Assembly: GCA_937927675.1 (NCBI GenBank)
Contig: CALBSG010000090.1
Location: 1-17,302, forward strand
Origin: an uncultured Paracoccaceae bacterium
GTDB taxonomy: Bacteria; Pseudomonadota; Alphaproteobacteria; Rhodobacterales; Rhodobacteraceae
DNA length: 17,302 nt
Direction: 5' to 3'
Shown here: piece by piece, positions 1-7,513 of the stretch
How positions within the stretch are numbered: position 1 is the first letter of the stretch
Layout: each line of letters opens with the position of its first letter
Made by a program: the position numbers and the translations under genes
Notes under the pieces: model-generated
Databases searched by the model: none
The model's input: only the letters and a program-made list of their open reading frames with translations
Told to the model about the DNA's origin: nothing

Positions 1-2367
1 AACCCGGCTCGAACCGGCATCCCAGACCGGCGCAAGGCCCGCAAGATGCAGCGCCATGGCAAATTCTTCGCCCGCCGTGCGCATGGTGGCGCTGCCCCAA
101 AGATCCACCACCAAGCCCTGCGGCCAGTCGCCCTGATCTTGCAGGGCTTTGCGCAGCAATTCCTCGGCCAGCTTCACGCCTTGGGTATGGGCGGCCCGGC
201 TTGGCACCGCGCGGGGGTCAACTGCGTAAAGGTTCCGCCCCGTCGGCAGCACATCAGCCCGCCCACGCGCCGGGCTGCCCGACGGCCCCGCCGCGACGCG
301 CTTGCCGTCCAGTGCGGCCAGCAGCCCCGCGCGCTCTTCGGCCCCGCAGGCGCCGCTGCCAAAGACATGCAGCCCTTCGCCGTATTGGCTTTCCTTGATA
401 TCACACACGAAACGGTCAATCCGGGTGATTGCCTCGGCGGCACTGGCGCCGGGTGGCAGGCCAAGATCCTCCTCGACGCCAGCACTTTGCGCCTCGGTGC
501 GGATCGCCGCGATCAGCCGGTCACGCCGGGCCGGGTCCAGCCCGTCGGCGGTGGAATATTCGTCCAACAGCCGCTCCAGCCGGTGCAACCCTTCGGGCAG
601 GGCTGCGGCGCGCAAGGGCGGTGGCAAATGGCCCAGCGTCAGCGCCCCGATGCGCCGTTTGGCCTGGGCCGCCTCACCGGGGTCATTGACGATAAAGGGA
701 TAGATCACCGGCAGATCGCGGGCCAAAGCCTCGGGCCAGCATGTGCCAGACAGGGCAACGGATTTGCCCGGCAGCCATTCCAAGGTGCCATGCGCGCCCA
801 TATGCACCAGCGCCTGAAGCCCAAGCGCCTGCAACATCAGGTAAAACGCCACATAGCCATGGCGCGGCACGCGGGCGAGATCGTGATACTCCCCGTCGCG
901 GGCGACAACCTCGCCGCGTTCGGGCTGCAACGCGACCAGAACGTTGCCACACCACAGGGCGACAAATCGGAACATATCGCCGTCGCAGGCGGGATCGGCC
1001 TCGGGCGCGCCCCAAGCCGCATGCAGATCTTGGCGCAGTTTTTCGGGCAAACCACCAAGGGCCGCGCGATAGGCCGTCACAGGCCAGACCAGCTTTTCCA
1101 CGCCCAGCGCCGAGGCAAGCGACGCATGCTCTGCAAGGTAGCCCGCCGCTGCCAGATCGCCCAAAAGCGCCTCGGTCGAGGCCAACGCATCAAGACCGAC
1201 GGCATGGGCCATCTGCCAGTCGCGCCCCGGGTAGGTGGACAAAACGACCGCCAGCCGCCGCGCCTCACGCGGCGTGTCAGCCAGCCGCAGCCAGCCTTTC
1301 ACCCGCGCGACAACCGCCACCACATGGGCCGGATCAGCCCGATGGGCAAAGCGCGAAAATTGCAGCGCCTCGTCCCGCATGCCGGGGGATTTGAACGACA
1401 CAAGCCCCGTAAAGAGCCGCCCATCCACCTCGGGCAGTACGACATGCATCGCCAGATCCGCAGGCGACAACCCCCGATCGGATGAGGCCCAATCGCGGCG
1501 CCGGGCGGTCGAAAGCGCCACCTGAAAGACCGGGCATTCAGCGGTATCAAAGGGGGTTGCCCCATCCTCGCCCCGCGCCGAAAAGGCAGTGGCATTGACG
1601 ACGGCAAGGGGCGGGGTGGCAGCCAAATGAGGCTGCAGCCAATCGGCAAAACCGGGCGCTTTCAAGGAGGCCGCAAAGACACCGCAGGCGGCGATGCCCT
1701 CGGCGCGGAACGCGCGGATCAAGGCGTCAACCGGGTCGGTATCGGCAGCCGTCAGATAGCTGCGGTAAAAGCTGACCAGAACATGCGGCCCCGCGGGTGG
1801 GGCCGCGATCACCCCCAGATCAGGATCGTAAAACCCCATGTCAGGCAGGCGCTTGTCGCCCGGCACCGGCCCGGCATAAAGCCCCGCCGCCAGCGCAAGC
1901 TGCGCCAAAGCGGCCTGCGCCGCCACCGCGCCGCCGGTATCACAAAGCGCCTGCAACCGCCGCAGGGTTGAAACGGGCAGCGTTGACACCGCATCCAGCC
2001 CCGGATCAGGCCGCCCATCGGCGGGTAGAACCGCCAGCGCAATACCCTTACGCCGCGCCAGATCCTGAATTGAGGCAATGCCATAGGGCCAATAGGCCTC
2101 GCCGCCGATCAGGCGGATCAGGATGGCCTTTGCCCCGCAAAGCGTCCGCTCGACATAGGTATCGACCGAAATCGGATGTTTCAGCGCCACAATGTTTTGC
2201 AGCCGAAGCGAGGGCAATTTTCCCGCACTCCGATGCCAGCCCGCCGCGAAAGCCCCAAGATCACTGTCCGAAAGGGACAAGACCACCAAATCACCCGGAT
2301 CCTGCGCGGGATCATAGGGCGCCTCGGCGGCCTCTAGGCCTTGGGTTTCGCGAAAGACAACGTGCAT
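1..2367 (-). CDS. cobN: Cobaltochelatase subunit CobN (N-terminal 789 residues, runs off left edge)
   Basis: CobN is the large subunit of the ATP-dependent aerobic cobaltochelatase CobNST, which inserts cobalt into hydrogenobyrinic acid a,c-diamide in the cytoplasm. The minus-strand frame is open from the ATG at 2367 to the window edge. It carries family landmarks: LRLQNIVALKHPISVD near residues 53-69, HMGAHGTLEWLPGK at 522-535, and the region with GEGLHVFGSG followed by GRNLYAVDPRAVP. The His-rich HMGAHG stretch is typical of CobN/BchH-type chelatases. Full-length members are roughly 1,100-1,270 residues, so about one third of the gene lies outside the window. The start lies 9 nt after the cobW stop, as in a tight operon, with no strong Shine-Dalgarno, which suggests coupling to cobW translation. 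CobS and CobT are not in the window. BchH is a relative, but the cob context supports CobN. Confidence 0.95.
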   Translation of the reverse strand, partial: MHVVFRETQGLEAAEAPYDPAQDPGDLVVLSLSDSDLGAFAAGWHRSAGKLPSLRLQNIVALKHPISVDTYVERTLCGAKAILIRLIGGEAYWPYGIASIQDLARRKGIALAVLPADGRPDPGLDAVSTLPVSTLRRLQALCDTGGAVAAQAALAQLALAAGLYAGPVPGDKRLPDMGFYDPDLGVIAAPPAGPHVLVSFYRSYLTAADTDPVDALIRAFRAEGIAACGVFAASLKAPGFADWLQPHLAATPPLAVVNATAFSARGEDGATPFDTAECPVFQVALSTARRRDWASSDRGLSPADLAMHVVLPEVDGRLFTGLVSFKSPGMRDEALQFSRFAHRADPAHVVAVVARVKGWLRLADTPREARRLAVVLSTYPGRDWQMAHAVGLDALASTEALLGDLAAAGYLAEHASLASALGVEKLVWPVTAYRAALGGLPEKLRQDLHAAWGAPEADPACDGDMFRFVALWCGNVLVALQPERGEVVARDGEYHDLARVPRHGYVAFYLMLQALGLQALVHMGAHGTLEWLPGKSVALSGTCWPEALARDLPVIYPFIVNDPGEAAQAKRRIGALTLGHLPPPLRAAALPEGLHRLERLLDEYSTADGLDPARRDRLIAAIRTEAQSAGVEEDLGLPPGASAAEAITRIDRFVCDIKESQYGEGLHVFGSGACGAEERAGLLAALDGKRVAAGPSGSPARGRADVLPTGRNLYAVDPRAVPSRAAHTQGVKLAEELLRKALQDQGDWPQGLVVDLWGSATMRTAGEEFAMALHLAGLAPVWDAGSSRV

Positions 2368-2376
2368 GGGGTCGTC

Positions 2377-3411
2377 TTATGCCCCCAGAACCGCGCGAAT
2401 TGCGGCTTCGTCGATGTCGTGATGCTCGGCAATCACGACCAGTTGCGACTGCCGGGGTGATGCCCCCCAAGGACGGTCAAACTGATGGCGCACCCGCTCG
2501 CCCACGGCCTGCACCAAAAGGCGCATCGGCTTGCCCTGAACCGCAATATAGCCTTTGACGCGCAGGATATGCTGCTCACGCGCAAGGCGCTGGATGCGGG
2601 TGACAAGATCCTCGACGTCGCCCACCTCGGGCAGGTCGATCACAACGCTTTCAAAATCGTCATGCTCGTGGTCGTCATGGCCATCATGGTGGCTGGGACG
2701 CGCGGCAAGATCATCTTCGGCAGCGGCGTTCAGGCCCAGAATGACGCGCGGATCAATGGTGCCATCGGTGACAGGCAGGATCGGCAGCTTGCGCGACAAT
2801 TCGGCCTCGATCACCGAACGGGCAGCGGCCAGACCGGCATCGCCCGCAAGATCGGCCTTGGTCAAAAGGATGATATCGGCGCAAGCAATCTGGTCTTCGA
2901 ACACCTCGGACAGGGGCGTCTCATGGTCCAGACTGTCATCCGCAGCACGCTGTGCATCAACCGCCGCCACATCGGGGGCGAAACGGCCCGCGGCCACGGC
3001 CTCGGCATCCGCCAGTGCAATCACTCCGTCGACCGTGATGCGCGACCGGATGGCGGGCCAGTCAAAGGCCTTGAGCAAGGGCTTCGGCAGCGCCAGACCC
3101 GAGGTTTCGATCAGGATGTGATCGGGGCGTTCCGGCATTGCCATCAGCGCCTCGATCGTTGGGATGAAATCGTCGGCCACCGTGCAGCAGATGCAACCAT
3201 TGGCCAGCTCGACGATGTTCTCCACCGGGCAATTGGCATCAGCGCAGGATTTCAGGATATCGCCATCGACGCCCACCGTGCCGAACTCATTGACCAAAAT
3301 GGCCAACCGCTTGCCTTGCGGGTTCTGCATCAGGTGCCGGATGAGCGTGGTTTTCCCCGCGCCCAGAAAGCCGGTGATGACGGTCACGGGGATCTTGGTC
3401 AGATCGGTCAT
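2377..3411 (-). CDS. cobW: CobW, G3E-family GTPase / cobalt chaperone
   Basis: CobW is a P-loop GTPase of the G3E/COG0523 family, thought to deliver Co(II) to the aerobic cobaltochelatase. The 344-residue product shows Walker A GFLGAGKTT at 14-22, the metal-binding CICC motif at 73-76, the ETSGLA switch region at 102-107 and a guanine-specificity TKAD at 184-187. A His/Asp-rich metal-binding segment, HHDGHDDHEHDD, lies at 241-252, followed by the CobW C-terminal domain. Length is normal for the family. Its ATG follows the upstream gene's TGA with no gap, and cobN begins 9 nt after its stop, so the three genes are almost certainly one transcript under the 3870-4080 riboswitch. Other COG0523 proteins handle zinc or nickel; the cobN neighbour favours cobalt. 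Confidence 0.95.
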   Translation of the reverse strand: MTDLTKIPVTVITGFLGAGKTTLIRHLMQNPQGKRLAILVNEFGTVGVDGDILKSCADANCPVENIVELANGCICCTVADDFIPTIEALMAMPERPDHILIETSGLALPKPLLKAFDWPAIRSRITVDGVIALADAEAVAAGRFAPDVAAVDAQRAADDSLDHETPLSEVFEDQIACADIILLTKADLAGDAGLAAARSVIEAELSRKLPILPVTDGTIDPRVILGLNAAAEDDLAARPSHHDGHDDHEHDDFESVVIDLPEVGDVEDLVTRIQRLAREQHILRVKGYIAVQGKPMRLLVQAVGERVRHQFDRPWGASPRQSQLVVIAEHHDIDEAAIRAVLGA

Positions 3412-3768
3412 TCAAATCTCCATCGGGGGAATTCGGGCAAGACTTTGCTTGCGGAAGATCACAGGGCGGTCGCGCCATGGCACAAGACCATCGGCGGTCG
3501 CAGCATATAGCCCGGCCCCGCGCAGAATTTCAGGGGCGTCAGCCTCGGTCATTCGCCCATAGACGTAAGACCAACTGCCGGGCTTGGACAAGGCAACGGA
3601 ACAGCCATGGTCACAAGCCGACAAACATTCCGCGGCGCGGATGGTGACACCTTCGGGCGCGCCTGCGGTCACTAGGCTGTCATGCAGACGCTTGCCGGGG
3701 CAAACCTCCCCCTCGGGCACCGGTTGACCGGCGCGGCAGGTGGTGCAGACATGCAAAACGGTGGCCAT
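3412..3768 (-). CDS. DUF1636 cysteine-rich putative metal/iron-sulfur protein
   Basis: This 118-residue protein of unknown function matches what I know of the DUF1636 family, small predicted metal-binding proteins often found beside cobalamin genes. Visible cysteines are C8, C11, C23, C48, C52 and C56: an N-terminal CTTC, then a C-x3-C-x3-C stretch (CLSACDHGC) followed by VAL. That layout resembles thioredoxin-fold [2Fe-2S] ferredoxins, so binding a cluster or a metal is a reasonable inference but not shown. The start at 3768 is chosen because a GGAGG lies 5-9 nt upstream; the frame stays open further upstream, but that stretch is inside the riboswitch. Its TGA directly abuts the cobW ATG. 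It is the first gene after the cobalamin riboswitch, so it is expected to be B12-repressed with cobW and cobN. No signal peptide or membrane segment is seen. Confidence 0.85.
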   Translation of the reverse strand: MATVLHVCTTCRAGQPVPEGEVCPGKRLHDSLVTAGAPEGVTIRAAECLSACDHGCSVALSKPGSWSYVYGRMTEADAPEILRGAGLYAATADGLVPWRDRPVIFRKQSLARIPPMEI

Positions 3769-3770
3769 GG

Positions 3771-3793
3771 CCCCTCCAGATGATACGCAGGGG
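3771..3793 (-). promoter_or_regulatory. Candidate Shine-Dalgarno-sequestering hairpin
   Basis: In the minus-strand leader, CCCCT (3793-3789) can pair with AGGGG (3775-3771), which overlaps the GGAGG ribosome-binding site of the DUF1636 gene. There is no U-run nearby. This suggests the riboswitch acts on translation initiation here rather than by transcription termination. The stem is only 5 bp, so this is an inference. Confidence 0.4.
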
Positions 3794-3869
3794 AATGGCC
3801 GACGGCTTGGGCAGATTGGACCCAATATCCGAAGGTCACGGAACACCCCGTCCGCACGTTTCAGTTCCG

Positions 3870-4080
3870 GCTCTGGCAGGTCTCCCGGCTTGCGGATATC
3901 GGGGCAACGGGCGAAGCCCGACCCCGGCGCTCTGCCCGCCTTCCCGAACCTTGCGGCCAGTGGCATTGAGCAGACCTTTCCGGTCACGGTCGCGGGGGCG
4001 GCTGCACTTCGGAGCCACGACGAAACACGTCGCAATTCCGGTCGCATTCCCTCTTGGCCTGCCCTAAGACAGACACCAGC
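3870..4080 (-). ncRNA. Cobalamin riboswitch upstream of DUF1636-cobW-cobN
   Basis: Read on the minus strand, the element has the expected order: GAGGGAATGCGACCGGAA near the 5' end, a core GCCGCCCCCGCGACCGTGA close to the consensus GCCCCCGCAACTGTRA (3984-4005), then TGCCACTGG, CGGGAAGGCG, and a classic B12 box (AGCCGGGAGACCTGCC) near the 3' end. The ends pair as P1, with GCTGG at 4080 against CCAG-A-GC ending at 3870. It lies about 100 nt before the DUF1636 start. It should bind adenosylcobalamin or a related cobamide and repress the operon. A TTGACA at 4121-4116 could be a -35 box, but I see no matching -10. Confidence 0.93.
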
Positions 4081-4139
4081 GCCTATGCCCCTCTCCTGTG
4101 GCACAAAGCAGGCGCTGTCAAGGAGAAGGAAACGCCCCG

Positions 4140-4805
4140 ATGGTCACAACAAACGACACGGCCCCAGAGTCGCCGGACGTGACGCCGCTCGGCACCCCCG
4201 AGGAGGATCTCGCCCGCCACGCCGCCAAGATGGCCAAGAAGAAAGCGGCGCGCGACAAGATCATGGCTGGCAAGTCGGGCGAAAAGGGGCTGATCATCGT
4301 CCATACCGGCGCGGGCAAGGGCAAATCCTCCTCCGGCTTCGGCATGATCCTGCGCTGCATCGCGCATGAAATGCCCTGCGCCGTGGTGCAATTCATCAAA
4401 GGCGCTTGGGACACCGGCGAACGCCGCCTGATCGAGGGGCATTTCGGCGACCTGTGCCAGTTCCACGCCATGGGCGAAGGCTTCACCTGGGAAACCCAGG
4501 ACAAGACCCGCGACATCGCCGCCGCCCGCGCGGGCTGGGAAAAGGCCAAAGAGCTGATCCGCGACCCGTCCATCCGCTTTGTCCTTCTGGATGAGATCAA
4601 CATCGCGCTGCGCTATGACTATCTGGATATCGACGAGGTGCTGACCTTCCTGCACGAGGAAAAACCGCCGTTGACCCATGTCTGCCTGACCGGCCGCAAC
4701 GCCAAAGAGGCACTGATCGAGGCGGCGGATCTCGCCACCGAGATGACCCTTTTGAAACATCCCTTCCGTTCGGGCATCAAGGGGCAGCCGGGGGTGGAGT
4801 TCTGA
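4140..4805 (+). CDS. cobO: Cob(I)yrinic acid a,c-diamide adenosyltransferase CobO
   Basis: CobO (BtuR/CobA-type) transfers the adenosyl group of ATP to the reduced cobalt of cob(I)yrinic acid a,c-diamide, the step after cobalt insertion and reduction. The 221-residue product has a basic N-terminal helix (KMAKKKAARDKIMAGK near 30-45) usual in this family, a P-loop GAGKGKS at 57-63, and the conserved VVQFIKG and LLDEINIAL segments. The ATG at 4140 is preferred over an in-frame start at 4098 because AAGGAGAAGG sits about 9-11 nt upstream and family members start near here. It is transcribed away from the cobN operon. No B12 box is seen on the plus strand in front of it. Confidence 0.96.
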   Translation: MVTTNDTAPESPDVTPLGTPEEDLARHAAKMAKKKAARDKIMAGKSGEKGLIIVHTGAGKGKSSSGFGMILRCIAHEMPCAVVQFIKGAWDTGERRLIEGHFGDLCQFHAMGEGFTWETQDKTRDIAAARAGWEKAKELIRDPSIRFVLLDEINIALRYDYLDIDEVLTFLHEEKPPLTHVCLTGRNAKEALIEAADLATEMTLLKHPFRSGIKGQPGVEF

Positions 4806-4832
4806 TGCGGCAAAGCGGCGGCACCCGTCGAA

Positions 4833-4869
4833 GCCTCCGGCGGGGATATTTCCCCCAAGATAAAGGCAA
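4833..4869 (+). repeat. Palindromic-type intergenic repeat, left copy
   Basis: The 37-nt copy reads gcctccggcggggatattt, then ccc, then ccaagataaaggcaa. It begins 28 nt after the cobO stop. The inverted partner is at 4998-5035; the two agree at every position except the 3-4 nt spacer between the two blocks. I recall similar elements as common in intergenic DNA of Rhodobacterales, but that needs a genome search. Confidence 0.75.
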
Positions 4870-4924
4870 GGGTTTCTTAACCTTTTCCTGTCAGCCTGAT
4901 TCCACGGTACAGGGAGGGATCCCG

Positions 4925-5071
4925 ATGACCGTCCAAGGTAAAGGCGCCGCGTCTCCCCCGTGCGAACGGCCCGAGGCGCGGCTGCCGACCTTGCGTATTG
5001 CCTTTATCTTGGCGACAAATATCCCCGCCGGAGGCTCCTGCCCTATCCACCGATCCGAGGGGTGGTCATGA
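4925..5071 (+). CDS. Possible small ORF, 48 codons, coupled to cobQ
   Basis: An ATG at 4925 follows a good Shine-Dalgarno-like GGGAGG with about 7 nt spacing. The frame runs 48 codons (starting MTVQGKGAAS) to a TGA that overlaps the cobQ ATG in the arrangement ATGA. The initiation signals and overlap look like a leader peptide or coupled small gene. Against this, its second half is translated from the inverted repeat at 4998-5035, and I recognise no family. It could be the remnant of a gene invaded by the repeat, or chance. No function is proposed. Confidence 0.3.
   Translation: MTVQGKGAASPPCERPEARLPTLRIAFILATNIPAGGSCPIHRSEGWS
4998..5035 (-). repeat. Palindromic-type intergenic repeat, right copy (inverted)
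   Basis: The reverse complement of this segment repeats the left copy at 4833-4869, with gtcg in place of the ccc spacer. The two copies face each other across 128 nt and could pair into a long stem in an RNA reading from cobO into cobQ. Confidence 0.75.
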
Positions 5072-6513
5072 AGGCGCTGATGATCCAAGGCTGTGGGTCG
5101 AACGTTGGCAAGTCGATGCTAGTGGCGGGGCTTTGTAGAGCCGCGCGGCGGCGGGGGTTGTCGGTGGCACCGTTCAAGCCACAAAACATGTCGAACAATG
5201 CCGCCGTCACCGCCGATGGCGGTGAGATCGGGCGGGCGCAGGCCTTGCAGGCTTTGGCGTGCGGGTTGGAGCCGATGACCGACATGAACCCGGTGCTTTT
5301 GAAGCCGGAATCTGACACCGGCGCGCAAGTCATCGTACAGGGCAAGCGGCTGACCACGGCGCGCGCGCGGGATTATGCGGCCTTGAAGCCGCAGTTGATG
5401 GGTGCCGTGCTGGAGAGTTTTCAGCGGCTGAAGGCGGCCCATGATCTGGTGATCGTGGAAGGGGCAGGCAGTCCGGCCGAGGTCAACCTGCGCGCCGGCG
5501 ACATTGCCAATATGGGGTTTGCCCGGGCTGCGGATGTGCCGGTCGTGCTGGCCGGTGACATTGACCGCGGCGGGGTGATTGCGCAGGTCGTCGGGACCAA
5601 GGCGGTGATTGATCCGGACGACGCCGCCATGGTGGCGGGTTTCCTCGTCAACAAATTTCGCGGCGACCCTCGGTTGTTTGACGACGGCTATCGGCTGATC
5701 GAGACCCATACCGGCTGGCGCGGCTTTGGTGTGTTGCCGTGGTTCCCGCAGGCACATCTTTTGCCGGCCGAGGATGCCTTGGACATCGCCTCAGGCCCGC
5801 GCGGCAATGGCATTACCATCGCCTGCCTGACCTTTTCGCGCATCGCCAATTTTGATGATCTGGATCCCTTGAAGGCCGAGCCGGGCGTCAATCTTGTGAT
5901 GGTGCGCGCGGGCGAGCCCATTCCGGGCGATGCTCGGCTGGTCATTCTGCCGGGATCGAAATCGACCCGCGGCGATCTGGCGTTTCTGCGCGCCCAAGGC
6001 TGGGACATTGACCTTGCCGCCCATTTGCGGCGCGGTGGACATGTCTTGGGCATTTGCGGTGGGTATCAGATGCTTGGGCAGCGCGTCTCGGACCCGGAGG
6101 GGATTGAAGGCCCGGCCGGAGAGACCGCGGGGCTTGGGCATCTTGACATCGAAACCGTGATGACACCGGACAAGCGGCTTTCGCGGGTGCGGGCGACCCA
6201 TGTTGCCAGCGGTCTGCCGGTTGAGGGCTATGAGATCCACATCGGCCGCAGCCAAGGTGCCGATTGCGCGCGTCCCTTTGCCATGGTGGACGGCAGGCCC
6301 GAGGGCGCGATCCGTGCCGATGGCCGGGTGGTGGGCAGCTATTTGCACGGGCTTTTCCACATGGACGGCTTCCGCGCGGCCTATCTGGCGGGCCTTGGAA
6401 TTCAGGCCGACCCGCGCCAGCATGCGGCCGGGATCGAGGCGGTTCTGGACGCGCTTGCCGATCATCTGGAGGCACATCTTGATGTGCCGGGATTGCTGGA
6501 GCTGGCGCGTTAG
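5068..6513 (+). CDS. cobQ: Cobyric acid synthase CobQ
   Basis: CobQ is a glutamine-dependent amidotransferase that amidates side chains b, d, e and g of adenosylcobyrinic acid a,c-diamide to give adenosylcobyric acid. The 481-residue product starts MKALMIQGCGSNVGKS, with the dethiobiotin synthetase-like nucleotide-binding loop, then FKPQNMSNNAAV and VIVEGAGSPAEVNL. The C-terminal glutaminase-like domain carries the nucleophile Cys330 in GICGGYQMLG and His427 in GSYLHGLF. The start at 5068 is chosen over an upstream in-frame ATG at 4960 because GAGGGG lies just upstream and homologues start with this motif. It lies 262 nt after cobO on the same strand. Its TAG overlaps the stop codon of the convergent cobC. 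Confidence 0.97.
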   Translation: MKALMIQGCGSNVGKSMLVAGLCRAARRRGLSVAPFKPQNMSNNAAVTADGGEIGRAQALQALACGLEPMTDMNPVLLKPESDTGAQVIVQGKRLTTARARDYAALKPQLMGAVLESFQRLKAAHDLVIVEGAGSPAEVNLRAGDIANMGFARAADVPVVLAGDIDRGGVIAQVVGTKAVIDPDDAAMVAGFLVNKFRGDPRLFDDGYRLIETHTGWRGFGVLPWFPQAHLLPAEDALDIASGPRGNGITIACLTFSRIANFDDLDPLKAEPGVNLVMVRAGEPIPGDARLVILPGSKSTRGDLAFLRAQGWDIDLAAHLRRGGHVLGICGGYQMLGQRVSDPEGIEGPAGETAGLGHLDIETVMTPDKRLSRVRATHVASGLPVEGYEIHIGRSQGADCARPFAMVDGRPEGAIRADGRVVGSYLHGLFHMDGFRAAYLAGLGIQADPRQHAAGIEAVLDALADHLEAHLDVPGLLELAR

Positions 6514-7481
6514 ACGTTTGGTGTAAGAGCAGCTTCCAGCCGCTGCCATTCCGGCTCTGGCCCCGGCAGGCCCAGCCGCAACAGCGTTTCCGACCACGGG
6601 AAAATCCGGCTCCAGATCTGGTGCCGGGCAAGCTTGTCTTGCGCGGTCTTGGCCGAACCGGTGTCGTAGAGCCGGAACAGATCCGATCCACCGACAAGCT
6701 GCCAGCCCGCGCGCTGCGCCAGCGCGTCGGCGCGGGCGGCGTCGGCGGCCAGTTGGGCGCGCATCGCCGCAGCCCAAGCCGCATCGGCCAGCGCGTGGGT
6801 GCCAATTTCAATGGCGGGGCCAGAAACAGGCCAAGGCCCGCTCATCCGCGACAGGGCGGCAATGTCACCCTCGGTGCCGAAAGCAAAGCCCAAGCGCACC
6901 CCGGCCAGCCCGTAGAACTTGCCGAAGGAGCGCAGCACCAAAAGCCCTGCGCGCCCGGCATGGGGTAAAAGCGACAGATCGGGCGTCACATCGCCAAAGC
7001 TTTCATCAACCACCAAGAGGCCAACGCGACCGACCAGCGCCAAAAGCGTGTCGGGGGCAAAGTGCCGGCCATCCGGGTTGTTGGGGTTGACGATGATCGC
7101 AAGATCGGCCCCGACCAAATCGGCCAGATCGGTGACGGCGCTGACCTGCCAGCCCTCGGCACTCAGACAGGCGGCGTGTTCGTTATAGGTCGGGCCAAGC
7201 ACCGCCGCGCGGCCCTTGGGGCGCAGACGCGGCACCAGTTGGATCGCGGCCTGCGCGCCGCCCAGCGCAACACCTGCGACCCCGGCGGCAGCGCCCCAAC
7301 TGACCGCGGCCTGTGCAACCAAAGCCGTTTGGGCCGCCTTGGTCGGCAGGTTACGCCATGCCGCGGCAGAAAGCGCCGGCACGGGCCAAGGGCGACGGTT
7401 GATGCCTGTGGACAGGTCGATCCAATCGCCCGCCCCGTAACACGCCATTGCCTGATCGAGATTGCCACCGTGATCGCGCAT
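6510..7481 (-). CDS. cobC: Threonine-phosphate decarboxylase-like protein CobC
   Basis: This PLP-dependent aminotransferase-fold protein corresponds to P. denitrificans CobC and Salmonella CobD, which decarboxylates L-threonine O-3-phosphate to (R)-1-amino-2-propanol phosphate for the nucleotide loop. The 323-residue product has IDLSTGIN near 21-28, NPNNPDGR, VDESFGD, and the Schiff-base lysine K188 in SFGKFYGLAGVRLGF. The ATG at 7481 is preferred because longer in-frame versions run into bluE. An unusual run of ten G on the coding strand sits 3 nt before this start. It follows bluE by 32 nt, and bluE supplies its substrate, so bluB-bluE-cobC looks like one operon. Confidence 0.93.
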   Translation of the reverse strand: MRDHGGNLDQAMACYGAGDWIDLSTGINRRPWPVPALSAAAWRNLPTKAAQTALVAQAAVSWGAAAGVAGVALGGAQAAIQLVPRLRPKGRAAVLGPTYNEHAACLSAEGWQVSAVTDLADLVGADLAIIVNPNNPDGRHFAPDTLLALVGRVGLLVVDESFGDVTPDLSLLPHAGRAGLLVLRSFGKFYGLAGVRLGFAFGTEGDIAALSRMSGPWPVSGPAIEIGTHALADAAWAAAMRAQLAADAARADALAQRAGWQLVGGSDLFRLYDTGSAKTAQDKLARHQIWSRIFPWSETLLRLGLPGPEPEWQRLEAALTPNV

Positions 7482-7484
7482 GCG

Positions 7485-7494
7485 CCCCCCCCCC
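7485..7494. repeat. Homopolymeric C10/G10 tract at the cobC start
   Basis: Ten consecutive C on the plus strand (G10 on the coding strand of cobC) end 3 nt before the cobC ATG. The tract occupies the position of the Shine-Dalgarno sequence and could itself base-pair with anti-SD pyrimidines. Such tracts are prone to slippage, so length variation could change spacing. Confidence 0.9.
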
Positions 7495-7513
7495 TGAATT
7501 TCCCGCCCCAGAT

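Noticed and set aside
1..30. tRNA T-arm-like ggctcgaaccgg at the left edge
   Set aside because: Falls in the open cobN frame (DAGSSRV) and has no cloverleaf around it.
46..1485. 479-codon open frame on the plus strand
   Set aside because: Lies antisense inside cobN, low-complexity Arg/Gln/Pro-rich translation, no family features; a usual by-product of high GC.
2485..3510. 341-codon plus-strand frame
   Set aside because: Exact antisense shadow of cobW; no recognisable domain.
3770..4139. Plus-strand cobalamin riboswitch for cobO
   Set aside because: The only B12 box here (3870-3892) reads on the minus strand; no plus-strand box or core seen.
4862..4892. Terminator-like aagggtt/aaccttt stem after cobO
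   Set aside because: AT-rich 7-bp stem with a wobble pair and no U-run; too weak to call.
5791..6777. 328-codon minus-strand frame opposite cobQ
   Set aside because: Antisense to the well-supported cobQ glutaminase domain; composition-driven.
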